From: Candidatus Enterococcus myersii
GTDB taxonomy: Bacteria > Bacillota > Bacilli > Lactobacillales > Enterococcaceae
Direction of reading: 5' to 3'
Assembly (NCBI RefSeq): GCF_017316025.1
Contig: NZ_JAFLVT010000007.1
Coordinates: forward strand, 1 to 64,000
DNA: 64,000 nt
Below are positions 45,531 to 53,979 of the stretch, piece by piece. A program made the position numbers and the translations under genes. Under the pieces are notes generated by a model. It had not been told where the DNA came from and did no database searches. It saw only the letters and a program-made list of their open reading frames with translations. The stretch's first letter is position 1. Every line of letters begins with the position of its first letter.

Positions 45531-45631
45531 ATCTTTCTCCCCTTTATTCACCGGTTGTGTAAAAATCAATTTTAATATCTTCATTTTACTTGATTTTCTT
45601 TAAATTGTCTTTTTAATACGACTAATTTTTT

Positions 45632-45653
45632 CGAATAAAGCTAAAATTGTTCG
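45632..45653 (-). promoter_or_regulatory. Possible PurR-like inverted repeat upstream of fhs
   Basis: CGAA and TTCG half-sites are arranged as an imperfect inverted repeat over 22 bases, about 100 bases before the fhs start codon. Each half resembles a PurBox core (CGAA), but the spacing is shorter than the tandem PurBoxes of Bacillus. Fhs belongs to purine regulons in related genera; the site itself is weak. Confidence 0.25.
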
Positions 45654-45780
45654 TGAAATAAACAGATACAAAAATATCCAAATACTATCGCAGTGATTTT
45701 CACACAAAAGAGTAATCACAATGCTCTATGTAAAAAACCACGATAATATTCGGATAAATTTACAGCTATACCGCGTAAGA

Positions 45781-46551
45781 TTAAGACTCTGGTTTCATTA
45801 AGTCTTGCCAATTATGCATGTCGTCAATAAATTTTTTACTCTTCAAATGAATGCCAACATATTCATCATAAAGTTGGTCAATTACGCGACGAATCTCTTT
45901 TTTTACTGCTGGTTTCACGTTTATTGTCTTGACCTTACTTAAATCTATCTGATTAAACAAGCGGATAAAGTGCATGGCAGCAGGATCGGCATGATACCGA
46001 TGTTCATCACTTGAAAAATGCGCTTCACACAAAACACCCCCGTATTTAGACGAATAGTCAAAACGACCGGTAGTTTTTCCGCAAATGACACAGTGATCAA
46101 AAATTGGTGCCACACCAAAACGCTGCAGTATTTGTACCTCAAAAATATTGGTGATAATTTCCGCATCATAACCTTTATTGATTAAATTTAAAGACAACGA
46201 TAAAAACTGATAGAGATTAGGATCATATACCTTATCTTCAATCGCAGCATCGGCGAGATTCAACAAATAAGTGCTATAACCCGCCAAAAAAATATCTTGT
46301 TGAATTGTTGTCAGTGGCTTAACATCTTTAGCCCCATTCAAAAAAGAAAGCCCCTCTGCCTTTAAATTCATGATAAAAGTCGCCTCGGTAAAATTTTGCA
46401 ATACAGAAGTTAACGGGTTATTTTTCTTATGCACACCTTTAACATAAAACATTTGCTTACCAGCTGATTCAGTAAAAATTTTTACCAATTTGTCTTTTTC
46501 CTTATAGTCCCGGGAAAATAAAATCAATCCGCGGCTTTCAGCTAATTGCAT
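45781..46551 (-). CDS. recO: DNA repair protein RecO
   Basis: This 256-aa RecO mediates RecA loading onto SSB-coated DNA in the RecFOR pathway. An N-terminal OB fold (SRGLILFSRDYKEKDKLVKIF) is followed by a helical domain and a zinc-binding pattern CVICGKTTGRFDYSSKYGGVLCEAH (around residues 155-179). The length is usual. The ATG follows AAGGAGTTTTTCC. It starts 11 bases after era in the same operon, the conserved era-recO order. Confidence 0.95.
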   Translation of the reverse strand: MQLAESRGLILFSRDYKEKDKLVKIFTESAGKQMFYVKGVHKKNNPLTSVLQNFTEATFIMNLKAEGLSFLNGAKDVKPLTTIQQDIFLAGYSTYLLNLADAAIEDKVYDPNLYQFLSLSLNLINKGYDAEIITNIFEVQILQRFGVAPIFDHCVICGKTTGRFDYSSKYGGVLCEAHFSSDEHRYHADPAAMHFIRLFNQIDLSKVKTINVKPAVKKEIRRVIDQLYDEYVGIHLKSKKFIDDMHNWQDLMKPES

Positions 46552-46562
46552 GGAAAAACTCC

Positions 46563-47462
46563 TTAGTAATCATCCGGACGGTAGCCATAATCTTGCAAAT
46601 AGGTTTGTTTATCACGCCAATCCTTTTGAACTTTAACCCAAAGTTCCAAAAAGACTTTATCCCCTAATAACTGTTCAATATCACGGCGAGCTTTAGTGCC
46701 AATATCTTTTAGCATTTTGCCCCCTTTACCGATAATGATCCCTTTTTGACTATTACGTTCGACAATAATCGTGGCTTGAATATGCACTTTATCGTTTTCA
46801 TTTCGTTTCATGCTGTCGACCACAACTGCAACGGAATGGGGAACTTCATCGCGGGTTAATAATAGAACTTTTTCTCGGACTAACTCAGATACAATAAAAT
46901 ATTCAGGGTGATCGGTGATTTGGTCATCAGGGAAATATTGTGGCCCTGCTGGCATTTGTTTAATCAATGTATTCATTAATGTTTCAAAATTATTGCCTTC
47001 TGTTGCAGAAATAGGAACCACTTCGGCAAAATCCATCTGGCTTGTATAATCTTCAATAATTCCCAATAAATCATCTGGATGTACTTTATCAATTTTATTG
47101 ATAACTAAAAAAACAGGTGTGTCGTTTGTTTTCAAGCGTTCCATGATAAAGTCATCACCACGACCGCGTTTTTCATCCGCACTGATCATAAATAAAACAG
47201 CATCTACTTCTTTTAGCGCGCTATAGGCTGTTTCCACCATGAAATCACCTAAACGATGTTTAGGTTTATGGATACCAGGTGTATCAATAAAAATAATTTG
47301 AGCATCTGGGGTTGTATAAACACCTTGAATTTTATTCCGAGTCGTTTGGGCTTTATCACTCATAATGGCAATTTTTTGCCCGACAATTCGATTTAATAAT
47401 GTTGATTTGCCGACATTGGGACGTCCTACAATTGCGACAAAACCTGATTTATGTTCTGACAT
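46563..47462 (-). CDS. era: GTPase Era
   Basis: This 299-aa Ras-like GTPase acts in 16S rRNA maturation and 30S assembly. G1 is [10 protein letters not shown]3 is DTPG, G4 is NKID, and the C-terminal KH domain has [15 protein letters not shown]. The start at 47462 (MSEHKSG) follows GAGGAATATT and gives the normal family length; upstream in-frame ATGs lack sites. It lies between dgkA and recO in the conserved order. Confidence 0.97.
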   Translation of the reverse strand: MSEHKSGFVAIVGRPNVGKSTLLNRIVGQKIAIMSDKAQTTRNKIQGVYTTPDAQIIFIDTPGIHKPKHRLGDFMVETAYSALKEVDAVLFMISADEKRGRGDDFIMERLKTNDTPVFLVINKIDKVHPDDLLGIIEDYTSQMDFAEVVPISATEGNNFETLMNTLIKQMPAGPQYFPDDQITDHPEYFIVSELVREKVLLLTRDEVPHSVAVVVDSMKRNENDKVHIQATIIVERNSQKGIIIGKGGKMLKDIGTKARRDIEQLLGDKVFLELWVKVQKDWRDKQTYLQDYGYRPDDY

Positions 47463-47479
47463 AATATTCCTCATTTCTT

Positions 47480-47878
47480 TTAAAACAATAATTGCCAAAT
47501 TTTTGGTAAAAATAGAATTGCTCCAATAATTACCGCAAAAAAGGATGTTAACAAAACAGCGCCAGCTGCCATATCTTTAATTTTTTTACCAATCGGATGA
47601 AAGTGAAAATCCGTAAACATATCCACGACATTCTCAAAAACCGTATTGATAATTTCCACAATCCAAACTAAAAAGACCGCGAGTAACAACCATAACCATT
47701 CAAAGCGACTTAACTGAAAGATCCCCCCCGCTATGATGGCTAAGATACCAAAAAAGACGTGCTTGCGCATATTCCGCTCTTCTTTAAAGACTGTTTGAAT
47801 ACCTGTGAAAGCAAATTCTACTGAAGTAATAAAATACTTATTTTTCTTTGTATTCTTATCTTTTAAGTCCATAAGCAT
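47480..47878 (-). CDS. dgkA: Diacylglycerol kinase family protein, probable undecaprenol kinase
   Basis: This 132-aa small membrane kinase has three predicted helices and the catalytic signature [12 protein letters not shown] near the middle, with [16 protein letters not shown] following. In Gram-positive bacteria these enzymes phosphorylate undecaprenol to recycle the lipid carrier for wall and teichoic-acid synthesis. The start (MLMDLKDKN, 47878) is eight bases after AGGA and overlaps the end of ybeY by 23 bases; an ATG two codons later is also possible. Its position between ybeY and era matches the Bacillus/Enterococcus operon. Confidence 0.9.
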   Translation of the reverse strand: MLMDLKDKNTKKNKYFITSVEFAFTGIQTVFKEERNMRKHVFFGILAIIAGGIFQLSRFEWLWLLLAVFLVWIVEIINTVFENVVDMFTDFHFHPIGKKIKDMAAGAVLLTSFFAVIIGAILFLPKIWQLLF

Positions 47879-48332
47879 CCAAAATTTCCTTTTGTAGTCC
47901 AAACATCACTTTTTCATCTTCTTTGGTCATATGATCGTAACCATTAATATGCAAAAAACCGTGCAGCGCCAAAAACCCTAACTCTCTTTCAAAGCTATGA
48001 CCATACTCTTGGGCCTGCTCTTTTGTTTTATCCAAAGAAATCATCAAATCGCCCAGCTCTCTTGGCAGTGGATTTTGCCCATCTGCAAAAACAACTGGAA
48101 TCTCGCCTTCACCTTCTTCTTCTAATGCAAAACTAATAACATCAGTCGGGCGATCTTTACCACGATAATCGCGGTTAATAACTTGAATGGCATCATTGTC
48201 CATAAAAGTAACAGACATTTCTGTTTCTTGCGGTAATTTCAAATAATCTGCCGCAAATTGCAACAAATCGTCCACTTCTTGCATCTTTTCAGGTGTAAGG
48301 GAATTGGTTTCATCCATAAAAGTAATATCCAT
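47856..48332 (-). CDS. ybeY: Endoribonuclease YbeY
   Basis: This 158-aa UPF0054 metalloprotein is involved in 16S rRNA 3'-end processing and 70S quality control. The zinc motif HGFLHINGYDH (HxxxHxxGxxH) is near residue 127 and RELGDLMISLD precedes it. The length is normal. Its ATG shares a base with the stop codon of pgpH. The ribosome binding site is weak (AGAAGCGATAAATA), consistent with coupling to the upstream gene. Confidence 0.96.
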   Translation of the reverse strand: MDITFMDETNSLTPEKMQEVDDLLQFAADYLKLPQETEMSVTFMDNDAIQVINRDYRGKDRPTDVISFALEEEGEGEIPVVFADGQNPLPRELGDLMISLDKTKEQAQEYGHSFERELGFLALHGFLHINGYDHMTKEDEKVMFGLQKEILDAYGLKR

Positions 48333-50530
48333 TATTTATCGCTTCTTTCTTGTTCTTCTTTCATTTTCTCTGCTTCTGATTTCATCTTCGGATATTTAAT
48401 CCGGGAGTGAAAAGTACTGCACAAGCCATTGACTAAAGAATCTTCAATAATATGAATTTCCTTTAACGTCAAGCCACTATCATCTAATTGTCCGTCTAAG
48501 ATACGGTCAACAATTAAATTATGAACAAATTGACGAATTTTTTCATTCGTAGGATGATCCATCGCCCGCACTGCCGCTTCGCAACTATCAGCAATATTCA
48601 CAACGCCAGCTTCTTTTGTCTGGGGTTTTGGCCCTGGATAGCGAAATTCGGCTTCTGTCACTTCCGGATTACGTTCTTTTGCTTTAGCATAAAAATATTT
48701 CATTAAGGTTGTGCCGTGATGCTGGTAGCAAATATCAATTACCATTTTAGGCATCTTATATTCCTTCAACACCTTAGCACCATCGGTAACGTGACCAAAA
48801 ATAATCTGCTTGCTATCTTCTGGCAATAAGAAATTATGCGGATTTTCAGCACCAGCAGGTAAATTCTCCACGAAAAAATTCGCGTGTTTCAATTTTCCGA
48901 TATCGTGATAATAACAGGCAACCCGCGTTAAGAGCGAGTGACCACCAATCAGCGCTACCGCATTTGCTGATAAGTTTGCTACCATCATGCTGTGATGATA
49001 CGTCCCCGGTGCTTCTTCCAACAATTTTTTCAAAAGTGGATGGTTGGGATTACTCAACTCATTTAAAACAATCACACTATTATCGGTCACCAAAAGTTCA
49101 ATATACTGATGTAAGCCCATCGTTAGTAGAAAAGATAAAAGCGTTCCAGCTAAGCCGCAAATAATCGTCGTCCATGTTCTAGCATCTGTTAGGGTTAAAC
49201 CTTGGAACACTACTAAAACAATATTTAATAAAAAAGGAAAGACGATTAACCACATGACAGCTGAAAAACCTTGTTTGGAGATTCTTTCTCGTCTAACAAT
49301 CGCCCCCATCAAACCAGAAAATAAATAAGTCAATAAGACGATGGTCAACAGATTGGTCCCAAGTGCATCATAATAACAAAATACAGCTGCAATTACTTGA
49401 AACATGGCTGCAATAATTCCGGCTCGACGATTGACGAAAATATTCAAGACCAACGGCACAAATGCTGCTGGGAAAAATAACGGGATATAAGGTAGTAATT
49501 CCGTTTGGAAGAGTTGAAAAAATTTCATCATGGCAATGCTTGTAATCATCGCCAATGTATAAAAGGTTAAAAACTCTTGTCGTTTATTTTTGTCTGCATA
49601 TTGCCGTGCAAAATAAAGTAAGACTAAAATTTGAACGATTATCCCGGCCACCATTGCGACAATTGGGAAAAAAGAAGTATTTTGACTCGTTAATCCCAAA
49701 AGTTGTAATTTTTGAATGGCACTTGCATCAATTTGAGAGCCTTCTCTGACGATGACTTCCCCTTGTATGATCATGACTGGTGCCACACTAGCCCGAGCTT
49801 GTTCTTTTAGTTCTTCGGTCTTTTTCTCATTAGGAAAATCATTTACGACAATCGCGTTTTTTAATAGTTCTTTCATGGCATCTTTTGCCATACTGGATAT
49901 TGCTAATGCATCGACTTCATTTTCAGCATTGTTTTTGAAATCCGCTAAATTAGATTCACGAACTTGATTTTTCATCTGTTCAGCTAAAATATTTAAACTA
50001 TTATCTCGCACAGTGTTTAAGGCGGCACTGTTTAAAGTAAAAGCAATTTCATAAAATGAAGCTGGAATTGCTTGATAAAACTGAACATCTTCATCATTTA
50101 CCTTTTCAAATGATTTTTTTAATGAGGCAATATAATCCTCGGTTGTAACCGCTGGAATTTCTTTATCTTTGGCTTGTTTTTGACGCTGCTCGTGCTCATC
50201 ATCAACTGATTTTTTAACTTGTGCAATCAGGTTGAAAATGGTTTCAATGCGGCTGTGTTGTGTTTCTGAAATATCTTCTTGATACGTATACTCCGGTACA
50301 ACAGCCTCGGCTGCAAGCTGACGTTTTTGATCTGTTGCCGCCTTATTTTCAACTGTCTTATTCGCCCGAATACTCTCACTGGCTACTTGACCTTCGTGAT
50401 AATCGACACTTTTTTGTTTTACGCTCGTAAATAAAAGACCAAAACAGCTGATAAAAAACACGAGAAGTATCAGCGGAATATAAAAACGTCCCAGACGTTC
50501 ACGGATTTTTCTTAACGGCTCAATAATCAA
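48332..50530 (-). CDS. pgpH: 7TM-HD phosphodiesterase PgpH (cyclic-di-AMP)
   Basis: This 732-aa protein has an N-terminal transmembrane helix (residues about 19-35), an extracytoplasmic 7TMR-HDED domain of about 250 residues (VENKAATDQKRQLAAEAVVPEY), seven transmembrane helices (about 280-480) and a cytosolic HD domain with EEAPGTYHHSMMVANL and CYYHDIGKLKHANFF, then HHGTTLMKYF. PgpH degrades c-di-AMP, so it affects osmotic balance and wall stress. The start is TTG (MIIEPLRKI), preceded by GGGGG seven bases upstream. It lies in the phoH-pgpH-ybeY-dgkA-era-recO operon. Confidence 0.93.
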   Translation of the reverse strand: MIIEPLRKIRERLGRFYIPLILLVFFISCFGLLFTSVKQKSVDYHEGQVASESIRANKTVENKAATDQKRQLAAEAVVPEYTYQEDISETQHSRIETIFNLIAQVKKSVDDEHEQRQKQAKDKEIPAVTTEDYIASLKKSFEKVNDEDVQFYQAIPASFYEIAFTLNSAALNTVRDNSLNILAEQMKNQVRESNLADFKNNAENEVDALAISSMAKDAMKELLKNAIVVNDFPNEKKTEELKEQARASVAPVMIIQGEVIVREGSQIDASAIQKLQLLGLTSQNTSFFPIVAMVAGIIVQILVLLYFARQYADKNKRQEFLTFYTLAMITSIAMMKFFQLFQTELLPYIPLFFPAAFVPLVLNIFVNRRAGIIAAMFQVIAAVFCYYDALGTNLLTIVLLTYLFSGLMGAIVRRERISKQGFSAVMWLIVFPFLLNIVLVVFQGLTLTDARTWTTIICGLAGTLLSFLLTMGLHQYIELLVTDNSVIVLNELSNPNHPLLKKLLEEAPGTYHHSMMVANLSANAVALIGGHSLLTRVACYYHDIGKLKHANFFVENLPAGAENPHNFLLPEDSKQIIFGHVTDGAKVLKEYKMPKMVIDICYQHHGTTLMKYFYAKAKERNPEVTEAEFRYPGPKPQTKEAGVVNIADSCEAAVRAMDHPTNEKIRQFVHNLIVDRILDGQLDDSGLTLKEIHIIEDSLVNGLCSTFHSRIKYPKMKSEAEKMKEEQERSDK

Positions 50531-50559
50531 ATTATTTCCCCCTATTTCTTACAGCACCA

Positions 50560-51531
50560 CTAATCTTTTTTTAAACTAGCTTTGTCATATGCTTCAATAA
50601 TTCTTGCGACCACAGGATGGCGCACGACATCACTGGCTTCAAAATTAACAAAAGCAATTTGTGAAATATTGCTTAGTGTTCGTTCAGCATGCACTAGACC
50701 ACTGACTACGCCTTTAGGTAAGTCAATCTGACTCGTATCACCATTGACAATCATTTTTGAGTTATACCCTAGTCGTGTCAAAAACATCTTCATTTGCATA
50801 ATCGTTGTATTTTGAGCTTCATCTAAAATGACAAAAGCATCTTCTAAGGTCCGACCACGCATATAAGCTAAGGGTGCAATTTCAATGATACCGCGATCCA
50901 TCAAACGATTGGTATGTTCCACACCAAATATTTGATACAGTGCATCATAAACCGGACGCAAGTAAGGGTCAACCTTTTCTTTTAAATCCCCAGGTAAAAA
51001 GCCCAAATTTTCCCCAGCTTCGACAGCAGGACGCGTTAGAATGATTTTTTGCACCTGACCTTTTTTTAAAGCTGCAATGGCTAAAACGACCGCCAAAAAT
51101 GTTTTCCCGGTTCCAGCGGGACCAATCCCAAAAACGACATCGTGTTTTTTCACGGCTTCTAAATATTGCTTTTGTCCGCGATTTTTCACCCGAATTGCCT
51201 TGCCATTACGATCTTTTACAATTTCTTCTTCGTATAATGCTAAAAAAGCATTAACGCCTTGTAACGGAATCGCTTTTAGTGCTTGGGCAACATCAGGGGT
51301 GCTGATATGTACCCCGCGATTAATTAACTCTTGTAAGGCTGTAATTACTTGTTGGGCCACTGCTACAAAACTAGCTTCGCCTTCAATCATAATTGTTTCG
51401 CCGCGACTGTTAATGATAACGTGTGTATTTTCTTCAATCAACTTTAAGTGTTTATCATGGGCACCTAACAACATGCTGATATCATCTTTAGCACTGAGTT
51501 TTAATTCCAAGACTTTTTTATCTTCTGTCAA
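50560..51531 (-). CDS. phoH: PhoH-family ATPase (PhoH/YbeZ-like)
   Basis: This 323-aa PhoH-type P-loop ATPase has an N-terminal KH-like segment (about residues 25-75, IEENTHVIINSRGETIMIEG) and a core with GPAGTGKTFLA (Walker A), RTLEDAFVILDEAQN (Walker B) and KMIVNGDTSQIDLP. Members are linked to RNA metabolism and, with YbeY, rRNA quality control; the gene order phoH-...-ybeY supports this. The start is TTG at 51531, nine bases after AGGAG; a longer frame with ATG lies in a poor context. A promoter-like TGGTATGAT lies about 60 bases upstream (51595-51603). Confidence 0.93.
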   Translation of the reverse strand: MTEDKKVLELKLSAKDDISMLLGAHDKHLKLIEENTHVIINSRGETIMIEGEASFVAVAQQVITALQELINRGVHISTPDVAQALKAIPLQGVNAFLALYEEEIVKDRNGKAIRVKNRGQKQYLEAVKKHDVVFGIGPAGTGKTFLAVVLAIAALKKGQVQKIILTRPAVEAGENLGFLPGDLKEKVDPYLRPVYDALYQIFGVEHTNRLMDRGIIEIAPLAYMRGRTLEDAFVILDEAQNTTIMQMKMFLTRLGYNSKMIVNGDTSQIDLPKGVVSGLVHAERTLSNISQIAFVNFEASDVVRHPVVARIIEAYDKASLKKD

Positions 51532-51626
51532 AAAGTTACATCTCCTTGTCATTTCCCTTTTTGCTCCGTTTTAAATGGGTAAGTTTTCTGTTTTATCATA
51601 CCACATTCAAAACTTAAAAGAAAAAA

Positions 51627-51650
51627 AATCGCAGACAGAAGTCTGCGATT
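51627..51650 (-). terminator. Terminator after yqeY
   Basis: A perfect stem (AATCGCAGAC / GTCTGCGATT) with a four-base loop is followed on the minus strand by a T run. It lies seven bases past the yqeY stop codon and ahead of the phoH promoter. Confidence 0.9.
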
Positions 51651-51656
51651 AAATAA

Positions 51657-52103
51657 CTATTTATTCAATAATTCTTTGACGATAGCATTTACCTGATTAC
51701 CATCAGCTTTCCCTTTGACTAAAGGCATTACAGCCCCCATCACTTTACCAAATTCACTTGGTGAAGTAGCGCCAGTTTTACTGATTGCATCTGTTACAAT
51801 CTGACGAATTTCTTCTTCAGAAAGTTGTGCTGGTAAATACTTTTCAACGACTTTGATTTCCGCTTTTACTTGCGTTGCCAAATCGTCTCGCCCTGCTTTT
51901 TCAAATTCAGTTAAAGAATCACGACGTTGTTTCATTTCCCGTGATAAAACGGTCAATTCTTCATCGTCAGTTAATTCTGCACCTTTTTTGATTTGTTCGT
52001 TTTGCAACGATGCCTTCAACATGCGAATCACCTGCAAAGACTCTTTATCCTTAGCTTTCATCGCTGTCTTCATATCATCGTTCAAAGTACTTAGTAGTGA
52101 CAC
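51657..52103 (-). CDS. yqeY: GatB/YqeY-domain protein
   Basis: This 148-aa YqeY protein resembles the C-terminal tail domain of amidotransferase subunit GatB: LLSTLNDDMKTAMKAKDKESLQVIRMLKASLQ, then EKYLPAQLSEEEIRQIV and PLVKGKADGNQVNAIV. It may bind tRNA, but its function is unproven. The start is GTG, eight bases after GGAG. It follows rpsU, a pairing widely seen in Firmicutes. Confidence 0.92.
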   Translation of the reverse strand: MSLLSTLNDDMKTAMKAKDKESLQVIRMLKASLQNEQIKKGAELTDDEELTVLSREMKQRRDSLTEFEKAGRDDLATQVKAEIKVVEKYLPAQLSEEEIRQIVTDAISKTGATSPSEFGKVMGAVMPLVKGKADGNQVNAIVKELLNK

Positions 52104-52129
52104 ACTACCAGCTCCAATCTTGTTGCAAA

Positions 52130-52306
52130 CTAGAATTTTTTGCGTTTTCTAGCAGCTTCAGATTTTTTCTTACGTTTCACACTTGGTTTTTCATAAAATT
52201 CCCGTTTACGAGATTCTTGAAGAGTCCCAGCTTTTGAAACGGAACGTTTGAAGCGACGAAGAGCGTCGTCAAGAGATTCATTTTTACGAACCACTGTTTT
52301 TGACAT
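52130..52306 (-). CDS. rpsU: 30S ribosomal protein S21
   Basis: This 58-aa S21 has the family's [19 protein letters not shown] start and a strongly basic C-terminus ([17 protein letters not shown]). It binds the 30S platform and takes part in initiation. The ATG follows GGAGGGAATTTAC. A perfect-consensus sigma-A promoter lies 83 bases upstream. It is followed by yqeY. Confidence 0.97.
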   Translation of the reverse strand: MSKTVVRKNESLDDALRRFKRSVSKAGTLQESRKREFYEKPSVKRKKKSEAARKRKKF

Positions 52307-52388
52307 GTAAATTCCCTCCCTCCGAGCCTAAAAAGTAACCGTTTTTGTTAATCGAAACATTTTCAAAAAACAACACTGTCCTTAAAAA

Positions 52389-52417
52389 ATTATAGCTAAG
52401 TAATAAAATAGTGTCAA
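52389..52417 (-). promoter_or_regulatory. Perfect-consensus sigma-A promoter of rpsU
   Basis: On the minus strand TTGACA (52412-52417) and TATAAT (52389-52394) are separated by exactly 17 bases. This is the strongest housekeeping promoter in the window, fitting a ribosomal-protein gene. Confidence 0.93.
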
Positions 52418-52480
52418 GAGTATGGTGCAAAGAAAAAAATCTTTTTCGCCTGAAAATTCGTGAAAAGGATGAAAAAATAA

Positions 52481-52912
52481 CTATTGACAGTCAGCACAGC
52501 GTCCTAAAATCTCAAAACGATGGCCTTCGATGGTGCAACCGGGAAGTTGTCCTTTGAAAAAATCCATGGGGCAAAGATCTAATTCTTGGGTTTTACCACA
52601 AACCGTGCAGATAAAATGATGATGATGATGATTTTTATCCTGACAGCAGTGAAAGCGGAATTTCATCTCACCGTTTAAGTCTGTTTCTTCTAATAAACCA
52701 ATTTCTGAAAAATCATGGAGATTGCGATAAATCGTATCAAAACTGATACTTCCAAATTCGCCTTCCATATATTCTTGGACTTCTTTAGCTGCCACATAAC
52801 GATTTTTTTTGGCTAAAAAAGTTAACAACTTTTCCCGTTTATTAGTTTTTTTAAAGCCATGTTCTTTTAAAGTTACCATTGCCTGGTCAATTTTTGTCAT
52901 TTCTCTTGTCAC
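52481..52912 (-). CDS. zur: Fur-family metalloregulator, probable Zur
   Basis: This 143-aa Fur-family repressor has a winged-helix domain (REKLLTFLAKKNRYVAAKEVQEYM, SFDTIYRNLHDFSEIGLLEE) and a C-terminal metal-binding and dimerisation domain with HHHHHFICTVCGK and, at the end, LGRCADC, giving the two CxxC structural-zinc pairs. It is assigned Zur rather than Fur or PerR because the box in front of it is of Zur type. Zur shuts off zinc uptake when zinc is sufficient. The start is GTG, eight bases after AGGAGG; an in-frame ATG four codons later is less well placed. It is divergent from yqfL. Confidence 0.85.
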   Translation of the reverse strand: MTREMTKIDQAMVTLKEHGFKKTNKREKLLTFLAKKNRYVAAKEVQEYMEGEFGSISFDTIYRNLHDFSEIGLLEETDLNGEMKFRFHCCQDKNHHHHHFICTVCGKTQELDLCPMDFFKGQLPGCTIEGHRFEILGRCADCQ

Positions 52913-52979
52913 AAGAAAAACCTCCTAACACATCTACTTGGATAAAAACAGCAACTTTGTCTTTATCGTATCAGACAAA

Positions 52980-52994
52980 TCATAATGATTACGA
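52980..52994. promoter_or_regulatory. Zur-type operator between zur and yqfL
   Basis: TCATAATGATTACGA matches the Firmicute Zur box TCGTAATNATTACGA at all but one defined base (7-1-7 inverted repeat). It lies between the divergent zur and yqfL starts, 22 bases upstream of the yqfL -10. Fur and PerR boxes (GATAAT/TATAAT-type arms) match less well. Confidence 0.8.
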
Positions 52995-53012
52995 ATTAGT
53001 TTTACTTGGATA

Positions 53013-53021
53013 TGGTATAAT
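53013..53021 (+). promoter_or_regulatory. Extended -10 promoter of yqfL
   Basis: TGGTATAAT (extended, perfect -10 at 53016-53021) lies 32 bases before the yqfL start; no good -35 is present. The Zur-type box lies just upstream, so a bound repressor could affect it. Confidence 0.65.
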
Positions 53022-53053
53022 AAACTACAACAAATTACAAGTGAGGGAAAAAG

Positions 53054-53902
53054 ATGAGTAAAGCTGCTGAAGAAATCTTAACAATTTTTGTCATTTCCGA
53101 TTCTGCCGGAGAAACGGCTACAAAATTGGCGCAAGCCACCATGGCCCAATACCCCACCGTAGAGTTTAATTTATTTCGCAAGACTTTTATGAGCGACAAA
53201 AAGACACTATTAAAAGCCTTAAAAGAAGCAAAAAAACTCAACGCCTTGATTTTATACACGATGATTAATGAAGATTTAGTCCAATTAATTCGTGATTTTT
53301 GCCAAGAAAGTAATTTATTTGGCTTTGACGTTTTATCAGCCCCCGTTTTGGAAATTGAAAAACGAACTGGTGTAGCTCCAACACGTGAACCAGGTGCACT
53401 GCACCACTTAAATAAAAACTATTTCAAACGCATTGAAGCAATGGAATTTGCCGTTAAATACGATGATGGTAAAGATCCTCGTGGTTTTTTAGAGGCAGAT
53501 GTGGTGCTGTTAGGCGTCTCGCGGACTTCAAAAACGCCTTTAAGCTTATTTTTAGCCAATAAAAACTTAAAAGTTGCCAACTTGCCCCTTGTGCCCCAAG
53601 CTCATATTCCCAAACAGCTCTGGGAAGTGGATAAGAAAAAAATCGTTGGTCTCACGAATGATCCCAACGTTTTAAATGGGATTCGAAAAGAACGAATGAT
53701 TGCTTATGGTTTGAATCCAGATACGGCCTACTCGGATATTGATAAAATTCGGGCTGAATTAGAATTTGCAAATGACTTATACGAAAAATTGGGTTGTGTC
53801 GTGATTAACGTGGCCTCCTTATCAATCGAAGAAACAGCTTCAATGATTATGAATGCCTTAGACTTAGAAGACCACAGTTATTATACAATGGAAGAAGAGT
53901 AA
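53054..53902 (+). CDS. yqfL: Pyruvate, phosphate dikinase regulatory protein (PDRP, YqfL/PpsR family)
   Basis: This 282-aa DUF299-type bifunctional kinase/phosphorylase regulates pyruvate, phosphate dikinase (or PEP synthase) by ADP-dependent Thr phosphorylation. Its first strand is FVISDSAGETATKLA, the P-loop-like segment is LGVSRTSKTPLSLFLANK (near residues 155-172), and GLTNDPNVLNGIRKERM follows. The length is normal. The ATG follows GAGGGAAAAAG. The usual partner ppdK is not in this window. It sits divergent from zur and shares the Zur-box region with it. Confidence 0.93.
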   Translation: MSKAAEEILTIFVISDSAGETATKLAQATMAQYPTVEFNLFRKTFMSDKKTLLKALKEAKKLNALILYTMINEDLVQLIRDFCQESNLFGFDVLSAPVLEIEKRTGVAPTREPGALHHLNKNYFKRIEAMEFAVKYDDGKDPRGFLEADVVLLGVSRTSKTPLSLFLANKNLKVANLPLVPQAHIPKQLWEVDKKKIVGLTNDPNVLNGIRKERMIAYGLNPDTAYSDIDKIRAELEFANDLYEKLGCVVINVASLSIEETASMIMNALDLEDHSYYTMEEE

Positions 53903-53914
53903 GAAAAATACCCA

Positions 53915-53967
53915 GAAAAAAGCAAGGATTACTGGCGGCAACAGCCTGCTGTACTCCTTGCTTTTTT
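53915..53967. terminator. Bidirectional terminator between yqfL and metA
   Basis: Outer stem AAAAAGCAAGGA / TCCTTGCTTTTT encloses a 27-base loop that can itself fold (GGCGGCAACAGCC). It lies between two converging genes with T runs on both sides. Confidence 0.85.
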
Positions 53968-53979
53968 CTTAGGTATCGC

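Noticed and set aside
45531-45584. Longer N-terminus for Fhs from an ATG
   Set aside because: No ribosome binding site there; the TTG at 45530 has GGGGAG six bases upstream and gives the normal family length.
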